Shown: piece after piece, positions 35,031 through 48,300 of the stretch
How positions within the stretch are numbered: the stretch's first letter is position 1
Layout of the letters: each line of letters opens with the position of its first letter
DNA from: Uloborus plumipes
Lineage: Eukaryota; Arthropoda; Arachnida; Araneae; Uloboridae
Direction of reading: 5' to 3'
DNA: 64,000 nucleotides
Assembly (NCBI GenBank): GCA_038373865.1
Contig: JAXGGA010002390.1
Location: 59,772-123,771, forward strand
Made by a program: the position numbers and the translations under genes
Notes under the pieces: model-generated
Seen by the model: the letters and a program-made list of their open reading frames with translations, nothing else
Told to the model about the DNA's origin: nothing
Databases searched by the model: none

Positions 35031-35328
35031 TAGAGCCGCTATATAGACAGGCCGACGCATCAAGATTAAGTTTCACCACTTTGGATCCAATTCCATAACT
35101 TTTACTTTCAAATTTTCATTGTTGCGGAGTAGGGTTACCAGAAAAAAGTTTTGGTACATTGCTCAGCTTTGCCAAATCCACGTGCCGCTAATAATTGCTC
35201 ACAGTGAAAAATTACCAAAACGCGATTACTGGCCAGAAAAGACAACCACTCAAACACACAAACACGCGCTGGATCCAAAGTGGTGAAACTTAATCTAGAT
35301 TCGCCGGCTCGTCTATATAGGGGCCCTA
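35031..35328. mobile_element. hAT MITE, 298 bp
   Basis: Ends TAGAGCCGCTATATAGAC and the complement of TAGGGCCCCTATATAGAC, flanked by a perfect 8-bp duplication GGCTAAAC (35023-35030 and 35329-35336). Subterminal inverted repeats around TTAAGTTTCACCACTTTGGA extend the pairing to about 60 bp. Confidence 0.92.
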
Positions 35329-35407
35329 GGCTAAACACATCATCAAATGATAGTTTATTGCTCATTTATAAGATAAAAAGTGGCATCAGGTTTGCTTCTG
35401 ATGGCCA

Positions 35408-35880
35408 GAGGGATTTTATTCTTTGAGACGACCTCACTTGGAGTATGCTGTTCAGTTTTGGTCTCCTTATCTTAAGACATTAATGTATTCGAAAGGGTAC
35501 AAAGGAGGGCTGCAACGTTAATGAATGGGCTCTCGAATTTAAAGTATGATTTCACTCAGAATGCTGAATATGTATAGTCTTGAGCAAAGGAGAATCAGAG
35601 GGGACATGATTCAGCTGTTTAAATTTATTAAAATGAATGATGTTGCAGGGTTAGATTTTTGCACAGAAAGCAGGACAAGAGGTCATTGTTTTAAGCTGAT
35701 TAAATCTTAGGCAAACCTGGAAATTAGGAAAAATTACTATTTTAGCTGGGTAGTGGGAACTTGGAACAGTTTACTTGAAGAGACGGTAAGGAACAATGGA
35801 GTAGATGGCTTTAAGAGGGGAGTAGGTAAGGGGCTAGATAAGGAGATATATGGCTTTAAGAGGGCCATTGACTTTCATTG
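35408..35880 (+). pseudogene. CR1-like non-LTR reverse transcriptase, 3' fragment
   Basis: Across two plus frames the translation reads RPHLEYAVQFWSPYL, then VFERVQRRA, then SLEQRRIRGDMIQLFKFI and TESRTRGHCFKLIK. This is the C-terminal part of CR1/jockey-clade reverse transcriptases (the LEYA..FWSPY, LERVQRRATK and LE.RR.RGDLI..FK motifs). One frameshift near 35480 and in-frame stops at about 35577 and 35708 make it non-functional. It continues with WNSLLEETV and FKRGVGKGLD before losing similarity. The 5' parts are missing, as expected for a truncated LINE copy. Confidence 0.85.
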
Positions 35881-38800
35881 GGGTCTATAATTTGACTAGG
35901 ACCAGTCCAGTTGGGCCCAGAGCCTGTTGCTGGTTGTTGCATTTGTATAATACATCATCAGTAAGAGTGTTGAATAAATTGTTAGACATGAGATCAATCA
36001 TTGAACTTTTCTGCCAAAACTGAAACGAATCAGAAGCACTAATAATGTACAAAAATCTTTCAAAAAACCTTGAAGGGAAAAATAAAACCAAATAAATAAA
36101 TAAAAACAAAATGTTACAATGTAGAAATGCAAAACTCTATTCATTATGCTAAATGTGACTACAGAAGAGTTGATGCACAACTTCTATAAAAAGTCCCACT
36201 GCAATTACAAAAACAAAAGCTTGAAAGGGCTATTTATAAATAATGCCACTTTTTTTCAGGGTTTTTGACACCCCTTCCCTTCTTGTCATGTGTCACGCTA
36301 TTTTTCATAAACATAATCCGATAGAAATGCTTTATGTCACACCTTCTTGTTAGCCCCCTCCACTGTCACAAACTTTCATAAGTTCACCCCCCCCCCCCAA
36401 AAAAGTGACATAATTTTCAGACAGCCCCAAAGTTAAGCTTTTATATAAAATCTAAGATATCACAAATATACTTAATTGTGTTTTAATAAATGAGTTTTTG
36501 AGCAACTAAAAATTTTTAATTTATAATGTTCGAAATTTGATAAACATACACAATTAGAGATTTGGTGTAATGCCCTAACAGCATGAAAAATGTTATTTTA
36601 TAAAATTGTAGTTAGTAAAATTTACATTAAAAATCAAACAAACATAAGTACATAGAGCATAAGCAAGTGTTAAAAAACAAAAACAAAAACTGTGGCCATG
36701 AAACAAGCAATTACATCAAGATTTCGAAGACAAATCATAAAGTGTTCAAAATAAATTTGTAAAATAATTTTACAACTCAGAATGGTTTTTAAAATCTAGC
36801 ATACTATACAAAGGCACATTTTTAATAGATGTTTTCGAACTTCCCCATGAAAATTAAATGATGTATTGGAAAATCATTTAGCAAGAAAGTTTGATCAAAA
36901 TAAACCACATTTGACAACTTTTTAAAAATGTGATATAATAAATGACATGATTACATAAAATTAAACAAAGTTAAAAGCAAGTATTTCATATCTTTTAGCT
37001 CAAAATTACTATAAAATTAAAGACATAAAATAAAAACTCATGGGCATTTTTTAAGAAGAGTGAAGTAATATTTTTAAATCTACAAACTTTACAGCGGTAG
37101 TTCCCAATCATTTTTTTGGCAATAGTACAGCTCTTAAAGTGGATTGGACACCCTTCTAGCATGATGCCTAACTTGTACTAATGTAAACATGAATGCAATT
37201 TAATGAGACATAAGGTCATTCATTCTATTTGGTTCAAAAAAATAAAAATGAAAGAAAAAAAAACTTTGTAAAAAAAGGATTTATTCAAAGTCAAAACAGT
37301 AAATAACTCAGTCTTGGATTGAGTGATTTCTCATAATGGGGAAAAAAACTGTTGGGACATTTGCCACATGTTGAGAAAGTCTTATAGTGAAAATTTGTTA
37401 CAAAGAGAAAAATAGAATTTAACAACTAGAAGTTATCCAAATACAATCTGAATTTCCAGACTTAAGCAAATGAAATGTTAATGCAAAATAAATCTTACCA
37501 AATAAGTAAATAAATCTGACCAATTATAATAAAAAATACAATAAACGATACTTGAACAGAAAAGACATTGAAAAAGTAAGTTATGATACAAATTTAAAAA
37601 ATTGGAGGCAAAGTTCTCAAATTGTTCAAGTATTATTTGTATAATACTACTATAAAATGAACCATTTTTTAAATTTATGAAGTCATTAAAATCTGCGTTA
37701 CATTCAAGTTAAATTATCAGTGATACTGGATTTCAAGCAAAATAATTTAATTTTGATAGATTTAGAAAAAGAAAATTTTGCACATTTTTATTTTTGTTTT
37801 GGTGGCAAAAGAACTAAAGTTCTTGAAAGTGCAAATATAAACCTTCCATTGCGAATCGCATGGCTTGAATATGTCAAGTCTCCAAATTTTGTCAAAATAA
37901 AAGCTACAGATCATAGATGCATTTTATTAATTGATAAAAGTCATTTTATTATCTTATTTTTTGTGCAGTGAAAAATATTTGAATGGAATTTTATCAGTAT
38001 ATTTGATTTTTACATAGATAAAAGGAGCATTGCATGCACACAGAATTTTGAAATAGAAATCAAATTTAATGTAGAATGTACTGTTAAATTTTTAGAAGGG
38101 AGACTCAAACTAGAAACTACCTGATTTCTGCAATTCTGATAACCGATATTATTTGGCTAACATCACAGCAAACGTTAATTCCTCATAATCATTTTTTCCC
38201 CATCAGTAGTGGAGGTGATGTGAAAAATATGCTTTTGTTTTCATTATCACCATAACATGTCAATTTACTGTAGAATTAGGAACAAAGTAAACCAGTATCA
38301 GATGCTAAAAGATTGTCTGAAAATCCCTGTTTACTCACAAGAGCAAGTGCTAATTTATTTGATGCATTTTTTAAACAATTTTTTCATTTATTTACTTATT
38401 TTTTATTAATAAAATATTCGCGAACAATTTTGAATGAAGAACAAAGACTAACACTTGCATCATTTTTTGTGCTACATTTTTATTGCAATAACTAAAAATT
38501 TTCTCCAGACCAGGCCTGAACGAGCATAAAATAATACTATCTTCGCACAACGGCACAAAATAATGCAGTAAAGTAGCACAAACCACTAGCAAAATTGTTT
38601 GATTGCTAATTTTCTTAATTTATTCTAACTACAAAATTTTAAAGTTGACAGTGGAAGCAGAACTTCTCGTTTTGGCATATAATGAATAAAGGTAAACATT
38701 CTTTTACAGAAATGCAAATTAAAAACTCCTCACATGAATTTAATACTTTTAAACCTTCCCTCATTTTTGCTTATTTTTATTTTCAATAGGTATGAAACCT

Positions 38801-41449
38801 TGAGAAATTAAATTTGTTTTGTAGAATGATTTTAGTCCATTTTTTTTTTTTTTTTACTGGCAGTATTACTAAAATTATTAACTTACAAGGAAAAATACAA
38901 CTAAAAGAGCACCAAATATTCTGTTTGGGATATTTATCATCAGTACGAGATGTTCATACCACAGAACATATTTCTTTGGCAAAATTATATTATAGCAGAG
39001 GTATGTCTCGGGGGAGGGGGGATGCTTACAAGAGTAAACATTCAAAAACAAAAAATTACCACAATTGCAAAATTTCACAAAACAGTAAAAACTAAAAGTT
39101 TGTAGTTGGCTTTTACTAGTCTCTTTTCATTACAATTCCTATTCATGCATTTTTGTGTAAAGAACAAAAGTGTTTTTTTAGGACTAATTTTTTTTTTGTT
39201 ACATTAAACGTGAGTGAAAAAAAGACCTTTTTTACTTTTTAAGGATCACACAAAGTTTCAGGCATCCCAACTGCTTCTTTAACTAAATATTTTTTAACAA
39301 TATTTTTCAATGAATAGAAAAACTGGTTAAATTTAGAAACTTGTTGAAAAGGAAGATTCAAAACATCTAATTGCTCACAGATATGACACACAATTATAGA
39401 AATGCAAAATGGCACAAATCAGTAAGGTTCTATTAAGGAAAAAATCTCCCAGTTGCATAGCGTTTCAAAAATTTAAATATGGAATACACTAATAACACTA
39501 CTTAAATTAAACAAGTTGTTTAACAGTAAAACATTGTACATAACAATAAATAAATAAATAAAATGTTGACAAAAACATTTCATGTCCAAGATTTCAATTA
39601 TAAGAGCATGTCATTTTGAAGTTGTTTTACGCGGGGCTGTGAAGTTGGAGGGAAAGTGATTGACTTCGACTACTGAAATTTTAGAGTTTTTAACTCTGAA
39701 TCCATGACTCCAGCTCTTACTCCACAACACTGGCAGAGTTAAAGAGCTTCTTGGAAAAATGCCCGCACCAAGTCTCGGACATTCGAAGCTTCCGACACCT
39801 CAGAATCTGCCAGACTCTGACTCCCTAATTCCGACCCGCAGCCCTGGTTTTATACATTAGAAATTTCACATCGCTTTTGAAATTAACCATATGAAAACCA
39901 AGCATAATTTAAACACAAAGTAGAAACAATAAATCGTGTAAAAACTAAGCCTGTAATTCAATAAGACATCCTGAGTAACTTAATATTATGATGCACCACT
40001 ATGAGCTTTTAGTACTACTACAAGAGCATGATTTGTGTTCAAAATAACACTAATTCTTCATATTTTGAAAAACGAAAAATGCACTAAAATTGAATACAAC
40101 TTTGAGCTTAAAGCTAGTTTAGTATAAGGTATACCCACCAGTGAATATACACTTGAGTGAAATTTAATTTTCAAAAATTCTAAAAATTGCAGCATTTGTC
40201 ACTAGGCAGTAAAAACACTTTAGATGATGTGTGTAATTATTATTATTTTTTTAAATATTACGCAAACTTTTATGGTTCTGCACCAGGTTTTTTAGGGGGT
40301 TGAAATGAAAAAAAGTGCCTCGACCCAGTGAATGAACACCCCCAAATAGATGACATAAGGAGCATCTTCTAGACATTTTCTTTTGGAAATGAGTAGAAGG
40401 AAGTGACTACTGCCAGTTCACCTAAGAAAAATGTATTAAAAACTTATTTTTTTCAAAAAACTTACAAGGTGTTCATCATTCTGTCTATCGTACTTGAATT
40501 GGCAAACAGAAGACTCTTGGGAGATTTTTGTCAAAAATAAAAAATTCAGTTCTACCAAGTTTGACATTTCAACCTGCTGTGTTCCACGGGCAACATATAA
40601 CTGTCAAAATTTGCTCTTCCTGTGGTTTCTATAGTCATGACATATTATCAAAACCTTATTATGCTATTTCATCATTTGACTAATAATTTTGAAGTATTCA
40701 GATTGCTTGGCTCTTTTGCAACCCACATACTTCCTAATTCAATCAAGAAAGTGTTTCTGCCGAAAGTATGTTCATACAAAACCAATAAAACGTTTTCTTA
40801 TTTTTATGATATTTGCAACAGCTCCAAATGCAACAGTTTATAAAAGATTTTTGGTTTTAAAACATAATTGTTAGGAACATACTAGACAATGACTAGTGAT
40901 AGGGTATGGCTGTATTATTTTTCTTTTTTAAATACAGTTAGCCAGTTTGAAATTATTTAATGACATAATCAACTCAGGAGATACAATTAAAAAATCCTAT
41001 TAAATAATGAAATAAATTATTAAACTTTTTTTTTTCGACTGTTATTTAGAGACTTTTAAAGCACCAATTTCTTCAATAATTCTCCAATAGGATATAAATA
41101 ACTATTAATTTTATTTTTCAGTGACAAAAAAGACAACGCTGAAAAGCTAGGTTCAATAAGTTGTCAGTTTTTCACATCTACTTCAACTTTTCATGAGACA
41201 TTAGCAGTTTCTTTACATGCATTTAACCTAATTAACTTAAATATAATAGTTTCTAATAACTATGTTCTAGGAGAAAAAAAAAAAAGCTTTCCCTTAAAGG
41301 GGGGGGAGGATACAGTTCATTAATGGTGCGCTATTAATTAAAGTAAACTGATTACGAAGTTTAAAAATTCCTATTTCAGAAAAGTAACTCAAAGCTTTTT
41401 TTCCCCTTTAACTTTCCTTACAAAATCGTTTGAATCATTCTAATAGAAC
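35881..41449. other. long AT-rich stretch with no recognised gene
   Basis: Apart from the decayed hAT MITE at 39632-39846 and a C-rich tract near 36387, this 5.5-kb stretch has only short unassignable frames, the longest about 90 codons. I see no splice-bounded exons. It may be intergenic DNA downstream of the GTPase gene. Confidence 0.5.
39632..39846. mobile_element. decayed hAT MITE of the CAGGGCTGCGGAG group
   Basis: CGGGGCTGTGAAGTTGGAG at the left and GACCCGCAGCCCTG at the right match the ends of 22044-22763. Flanks GTTTTACG and GTTTTATA share six of eight bases, an eroded duplication. Confidence 0.7.
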
Positions 41450-41850
41450 TTGAACTTTAATAAAACTTCTTACCACCAAAGGCAAAATGGTGGCAGAAAT
41501 ATACAATCGGTACTTTTCCATTATGCCCGTGAACGTGATAAAGTTGCCAATAATGATGAAACCATCGGCAAACAAATATCGCCGCCGGTAACAAATTGCC
41601 ACAGATTTTCAAAGCGTGGTCAATTTTTATCACCAAAATATCTCGCCAAAAAGTCTGCTTGACGAGATTTGTGCCAGTATAATGGAAAAGTACCATACAA
41701 TCTATAAGAACAATATGTTTTATGCCGACAGGATGCATATGGGTTATTTTCTCAATTCGTTAACTTTTGTGTCCTTCATCCATATCTTCCAATTAAACAC
41801 CTATTTTCATTATCTAATGCTATGTTCTATTCAAGATGCTCATAAAGAGT
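41450..41850 (+). other. coding-like block of unknown identity
   Basis: One plus frame stays open over about 130 codons with a single internal TAA at about 41589. It includes KMVAEIYNRYFSIMPV, then SLLDEICASIMEKYHTIYK and YADRMHMGYF. Composition is more balanced than the surroundings. The opposite strand is also open, so coding potential is not proven. It may be a pseudogene or an element remnant; I do not recognise it. Confidence 0.3.
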
Positions 41851-41920
41851 AATGACAACGTGCATTGGCACTATTTTGCACTTAAATTATATATTTAAAA
41901 AAATAATATATATGCAAAAT

Positions 41921-42495
41921 GTCATTTCCGTCCCCTGTCCCCACACACATTTGTCAACTTTAAAAAAAAATTACTATATGAAGAAACATTTTTAAAAATT
42001 AATACATATGCATTATGATACAGTACAAGTGTGTACTTCAATGTTCCATATAAGCATTCCTTATCATATTTACATATTTTGATAGAGAGCTCAACTTATA
42101 CGTGTCCCCAGGTTTTGAAAAAAAATTCTCCCAAGTAGAAAAACCTTCAATAAAATCCTATAAATGGTGCTAGTTCATAATAAAATAGCTCAAAATGTTT
42201 AAGAACATTCTTCTCAGCAGAAAAATACGCTTTAAACAAAGTTTACACAACTTTTAGGGTGTGTGAGGCTTGTTTTATCTTAAAAATTCTATGCGTGACT
42301 TTATTCAATGTCATTTCCGTCCCCCTGGTTATCTTCCAGAAAATTTAAATAAAATTAAAAAAAATTCCACTGCCGAATTTGTTCTTGTGAACACTTTTAA
42401 GGTATCAACAGTTAAATTAAAGATATGAAACACTTTTCACACTGTTTTCGAAAACCCACTGTTTTGTCATTTCCGTCCCTGTCATTTCCGTCCCC
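41921..42495 (+). repeat. phrase module 3: copies of GTCATTTCCGTCCCC
   Basis: Exact copies at 41921-41935, 42310-42324 and 42481-42495, plus GTCATTTCCGTCCCT at 42466-42480 directly abutting the last. Sequence between copies is AT-rich and not repeated. Confidence 0.7.
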
Positions 42496-43383
42496 ACTTA
42501 CGAAGTGGTTTCGGGAGAGTGACATTTCAATGGATTTCAAAAATTTTAATGCACGTTATTTATATTGTTGTGTTATTTTTTAATACTTTTAGCAAATTCA
42601 AATGGCAATAAGTTAGGCACATTGTTCAATCTTTAAAATTCATTATAATTTAGAAAGAATGATATTTAGTTGTATGGAAGTTGTTAGTTGTTTAATTAGT
42701 TACATCTAAATTTTAAAACTTAATAAGAATAAAATTTTATAAATTTAACTATTCTAATCAATATTTTAAAAGTAGTTTAGAATATTTTGTGTTTCAAAGT
42801 GTTTTTCTCTCACTGAGTAGAACAAAATTAAGCATTTAAAAATAAATCCAAACGTTAATTGTATTTTATTTCCACGAAATTTTTCATGGTAAGTTTTCTA
42901 CACAATTTTGTTTGTCTCTTCTATTCTAAGAACAGTCTGTAACATTTACATTATTGTTTAGTTATGGTTAACAATTCAAGTATAAATTCGAAATTTTATT
43001 TTTTATATTTGGATTTTGTTTATTTATTTTTTCAAACTGTTAGTTGTTAAATTATTATACTCTTTAGGTAAAGTTCAAATGATATAATGGAGATGAAAAA
43101 AGTAGTTTAGAATATTTTGAACTCCAAAATAGTTTTTATCTACGAAACAGATCAACATTAAAGGAATATATTTTTCAAAAGTAAATTTTTAAAATCTGAA
43201 TTAAATTTCTCCTTGTTAGTTATATAATTCTGTTTTTTTTTCATTCTTAGAATAATTTAGAACAAATTCATTATTATTTTAGCTAACTTATGACTTAAAA
43301 TACTTATATAATAATAATTATTCGTTCTATTTTGTAATTATGTTTACTTTTATGTTAAATTGCGTTAAGCATTAAAAGTAAGG

Positions 43384-43563
43384 CTCTTCACCGTCACAGA
43401 GACTGATATAAAGCGAGTTGAAACCCTGCTACCAAAAAATCTGAAGTCAGTTCCAAATATCATGAAGCTTCATCAGATGGTTTGGAATGAAAATAACAAA
43501 TCAGTAAAGTTTAAATCCAACGTTAAAAATGCACAAATATACAGGTATACTGTACATTTTTAA
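43384..43563 (+). pseudogene. 59-codon coding-like fragment, unidentified
   Basis: An open frame without ATG reads LFTVTETDIKRVETLLPK, then VPNIMKLHQMVWNENN, and ends at TAA 43561-43563 inside a perfect hairpin. The pattern LLP...KLHQ.VW resembles C-terminal parts of arthropod transposon proteins as I remember them, but I cannot name the family. An AG at 43381-43382 could be a splice acceptor. Confidence 0.35.
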
Positions 43564-43582
43564 CGTTGGATTTAAACTTTAC
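43504..43582. repeat. perfect 28-bp hairpin
   Basis: GTAAAGTTTAAATCCAACGT plus TAAAAATG (43504-43531) is exactly complementary to 43555-43582, with a 23-nt loop. Perfect pairing suggests recent origin. No target duplication is clear. Confidence 0.85.
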
Positions 43583-45263
43583 ATCTATCGCACAAAGGTA
43601 TTTATTTTCTTCTTTTCTTAACAAATCAGTGTTAGGTTTACGCATGCTAACTTGCCTTTCTTGCGAAACCGATCTTTCTTGTACTCATTATGCTTCGAGT
43701 CCGCCTACAGTTAATATTTTATAGACTAAATAAAAATAAATGTAAAACAGACAAATGAAAAAATAAAGAAACTTGTAACCCTTTGCAGTAAAAAAAAGTT
43801 GGTATTGTAAAAGTTTAAAATTCCAACGAAAAATACTACTATTTCTTTAAAAAATTAGATTTAATCTGTTTTGTTTGTAAATAATGTAAAAAAAAAAATA
43901 TATGAAGCAATATTCTAAATGGTGTATTTTGCTTTCTATGTCATTATTTATCAAATGAATAAAGTTTTAAAAATATTTCTTGAGTTAGGGAAGTGTTTAA
44001 GCCGGGAGATGGTAATTACACTTTTTACATTAAACTTAAACTTAAAACTCTCATTAAAATTTTATTTTTAAGTTTTTTTCGTTGCTGAGCACTGATTTGT
44101 GATCTTAAATGAGTTGTCTTTAAACAAATATTAACAATAATTAATTAATTACAAGTTGAATTTTTCCTACTTGGCATTGGCAAAAGTTAACGTGTTGAGA
44201 AAATCACCCATATACACATATACAAAAAGAACAAAGCTGCGATCAAACCAATGAAATAAATGGATAAATACAGACACTCTTCTAAAAACACTGAGACATT
44301 TATACATTAAAACTTTTGCTTCGAGAAAAGCTCATTTTTGGTGCATCAGCGAGAAACAAAGGGCTGGAAAAAGTGTATGCAAATACAAATTACATAAATA
44401 CATGACTGCAGTGCTAGAAACTGAAACAAAACTCTGAAATCAGTTAGAAGGCATTGGCATTTTGCTCACACTTATAGTCTGTATTTAGAGCCGGCGTGTC
44501 AAAGCCAGGAACCTTTCCCCCTCCTTATTGTCATGGTTACAGCGCTATGAACGTTTTTCAGACGTTGCTTCTACTACACATAACATGGTTTGGGTTTTCT
44601 GTCAGTTCTAATAACAGTTTGTAGGATTTAAAATTAATTTATTTTACATTCATTGACAGAAATGCATTTTGAGTTCGAAAAACGTGATAATTAAACATTT
44701 AAATATTTTTAAAGATGTTTGAGGAAAAATGTTTTCAAACTAGTTTCAAGTCACATTTTGTAAGAATTACAGAAAGAATTTGTTATCTAAGTTTGCAAAA
44801 AAGAAAACTATTAGAAACACATGTAACCTAAATTTAAACTACATCTATTTCTATATGGTCCTTCAACTGCAGTGCACGAAAACAAGCAGTTATTTTTTTC
44901 GTCATTCTCATGGAGACGATGCAGGAAACGTGTCTTTGACGCACCTAGTCTAAAGAAACAGACTATAATAGAAATCAGGGACAAAGCACTGTTTCTCAAA
45001 AGTGCATTCTTCGTGTTTTAAAAAGGATCTATATCAAAACCTGAGAACATTCTTATAAAATACAGATCTTTGGTTTCACATATATATCAACAACAAAGTT
45101 CCAACATAATAACACTTTTTTCAGCCCCATTATATTTAAGAAATGCATTTAGGACACTTTAAAATGCAGACTGTTGTGAGCTGTTACAAAAATGATTCAT
45201 CGTAAAGTGAAGTCATTTCACAGCATTTCGGTTATAATGTACTATGTAGTTAATTTGTCACGG
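43583..45263 (-). other. downstream region and probable 3' UTR of the GTPase gene
   Basis: Immediately 3' of the stop codon on the minus strand. AATAAA signals (minus strand) lie at 44638-44643 and 44061-44066. The stretch from about 44100 to 45263 is less AT-rich than what lies further down. The actual poly(A) site cannot be fixed from sequence. No other gene is recognised. Confidence 0.4.
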
Positions 45264-45341
45264 CTACACTAGTTTGCACTTCCTTTGCTGCCTCTTCTGT
45301 GGTTCTGGACGTAACACTGCTCTGACAGCCTCATCGAAAAC
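45264..45341 (-). CDS. Mtl: Mtl-like GTPase coding exon 5 with stop
   Basis: Encodes residues 179-203: [14 protein letters not shown], a Lys/Arg/Gln-rich segment, then CKLV and TAG. The basic run beside the CaaX cysteine is the usual membrane-targeting signal of Rac-type proteins. The acceptor is ACACAG. Confidence 0.95.
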   Translation of the reverse strand, partial: VFDEAVRAVLRPEPQKRQQRKCKLV

Positions 45342-48300
45342 CTGTGTATAAAATTTTGAACAATTTAATTTGCACACAGTGGAAAGTAGCACGATTCAAA
45401 CACAATTAATTCATATAGTGAGCACTTTATTTGTAGGATTTTTGGATTTTCGGACATTTGTACTGATCTAAATTACAAAGCAGGAGGCACTCTAAATTTT
45501 ACAGAATGGCCCTGTGGCAGAATTTTTTTCAGCTTTCTGCGACAAATTTTCTAGAACCAATTTCTTTCTGCAACACTAGAATATTCTTCAATAATAAATA
45601 TGCACAGAGGCGGCTCTAACGGTACGCGGACTAAGCGGCCACGTGAGGCCCCGTCGACTAAAGGGGCCCCGTCGGTTCTAAAAGAAACCATTTCAAAGTG
45701 AATTCTTTTCTTGTCATATGTGACAGTACAAAAGCACAGCTATCACTAAGAGCTAAAAAATATGATGTGCTTGAACCATTTCAAATCTGCTTTGAGCGAA
45801 ACTCATCACTAGGAAAAAGAAAAGAATCACTTAAGAACATGTATAGCAATGACATTGATGCTTGCACTTTAGAAGATGAATTTGATCATTTTGTTATGTT
45901 TCTGAAAGAAAACGAGGGCTCCATTCAAAAGAACATCTGAAAATTCTGACAATTTAAGTCTCTCGTGTCATAATATTTATCAAGCTGCTAGAGGGATGTC
46001 TTGCACATTTCCGAACATGGAGACACTGTTGAAAATATTTTTGACAATACCTATGTCAAATGCATCAGGTGAAAGATCGTTTTCTGTTTTAAAAAGAGTA
46101 AAAAATTATTTACGTAGTAAAATGGGAGAAGGGAGGCTCGACAACTTAGCCATACTGTATATTGAACCTCGTCGACACGGAAAACATAATTAATGATTTT
46201 GCTGCAATTAAATCTGACGAAAATTTATATGAGGTATGTAAATAAAAAATATTGGTAAACTGTATTTGTTTTTTTTTTCTCGGGGGAGGGGGGGGATTTT
46301 TCTCCCCCCTTTTTTAGAGTAGGGTGGAGGGGGGCCCCCAAAACTTTTACCGCTTGGGGCCCCCACTTCACTTGATCCGCCTCTGAATATGCAACCCTCT
46401 TAGAGTTACACAAGGTGTTTATATTTATAAAAATGTTAACATTTTTACTACAGATTCACAGGATTTTTTTTCTGGTGGCTGTTTTATATTTTTTTTAGCC
46501 TTTTTTTTCCCTGCCAATCACAAAAATCTTGCTGCACACTGTCTCCTGATTCTGCGACAATGTTACCGTGTCAGTAGCTTTTTGCCACATGGCAGAATGG
46601 TAAATATTAGCAATGGTAATAATCAGAGACGTGCCGTCTGGGTAGGCAAGGTAGGCAGTGCCTACCCATGAAGAAAACATACCAATTTTTAATTTCATTA
46701 AATGACATACAATGCGCTGATTGGAAAATATTAAGGCATTAAACAGCGAATATAGTAGAAAAACACGGAAATTTTAATTTTTTCTTCCTTAAAAAAGCAT
46801 CGACTACCGCTGCTTTTCGACCACTGTATCTACACCATGCATCGTCTCAGGAGGTGCACGTGCTCGCACCTTTGCCCCCTGATGTTTGAAAAGCGGAGAC
46901 GAAAGGCTGTCCGAAAAGTGCCTTTGCGGTTTCTTCTGTTCTCGGTCGAAACTTGGCTGCGTCATGCGCAGAACCATGCCTGTGGAGTCTGACTTTTCTA
47001 CGTTCTAGACGTCTTTTTCGCCGTCTTTCGTACAGTACTGTTGAATACTTGCAGTTTGCTATCTCTATTTCGTGTTTTCTTTTTCATGAAATATAGTAAT
47101 TTTCAAATGTTTTGTGTTTTTTGTATCCCGCTTTTCCGTAAGATTAAGTTGAAACTGTATCCAATGTGGATATGAGATAGTTTATAAATTATATACATAT
47201 ATGTAGGCGAATATTCCAGCATATATGTATATAATTTGTATAACAAGTAAACATCTTTCATATTCATTGTTTTATTGCTTTTTACATTTCATGCGTTTTT
47301 AATGATATATATTATTCCACAAATCTTCGCATCTGCCTACCCTAGGCATTCATTGACAGCACATGCCTGGTAATAATGCACGCTTACAATGGGTTTGAAT
47401 TCTGAATAGAATCATTCTTAGCTCTGGGTAGTCTGATCAGCGTTATTTCCGCCGGGAAGCTTTCGCACTAGTAATACTCGCTTTGCAAACGTGTCTGTGT
47501 TATTACCGCTGATTTTAATTATGTGGTTTTCAGTTGAGTGAACTGTGAATATGGATATGTGCTTCATTGCTGGATGTTTAGGAATTGTTACCCGATCTGT
47601 TGTAAATAAGTGTAAATATCTGTAAATAAATTCATTGCGTTTTTATCAAGATTGAAATCATCACTTAAGAAAGTTTGAAGGTGCGATGAACTCCTAACAA
47701 TATATTAGGTACATTTTGAAGGAAAAACGTGTCACAGCATACTACAAACAGAGCAACTTAAAATTAGTACACAAAATTGATATGCACTACATCAAATAAC
47801 TATGTAGGACGAATCATTACATTTCTCTACAACAAAAAATAATGACAGTTACCTGCTTAAGGCCTCTTTGTGTAAGAGCTGAACACTCGAGGTATTTTAC
47901 AGCTCGTATTTTTGAAGCCAATTTTTGGCCTTGTTCTCTTTTGATTGGAGACAAACTTTGTTCACCTAAAAGTTGCAAGGTATCTTTGTCTTCCCTTAAA
48001 TCAATTTTAGTTCCTAAAAATATTCCAAGTATATTTAATCAAAAATTCAATAAGCGTTACTTTAACAAAATAAAGTACTTAATATAAAACAACAGATCAC
48101 TTGATTTTTGTTTTATATTAAGTACTTTGATCATTAGATTTTTTTACTTAATGATCATTAGATTTGATGTTGATCATTAGATTTTTTTTTTTTTTCGTTT
48201 TGATTATCATACAAAACACTAAGTAGAGGATTAACAGTAGCTGTTAGGGTTGGGCATTTTGCCAGTAATATATTTTTTCTGGAAACAGTGGAAACCTGGT

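Noticed and set aside
36240..36430. A fifth phrase module (several TGTCAC words)
   Set aside because: The words are short and inconsistent (TGTCACGC, TGTCACACC, TGTCACAAA), with no 14-nt phrase conserved.
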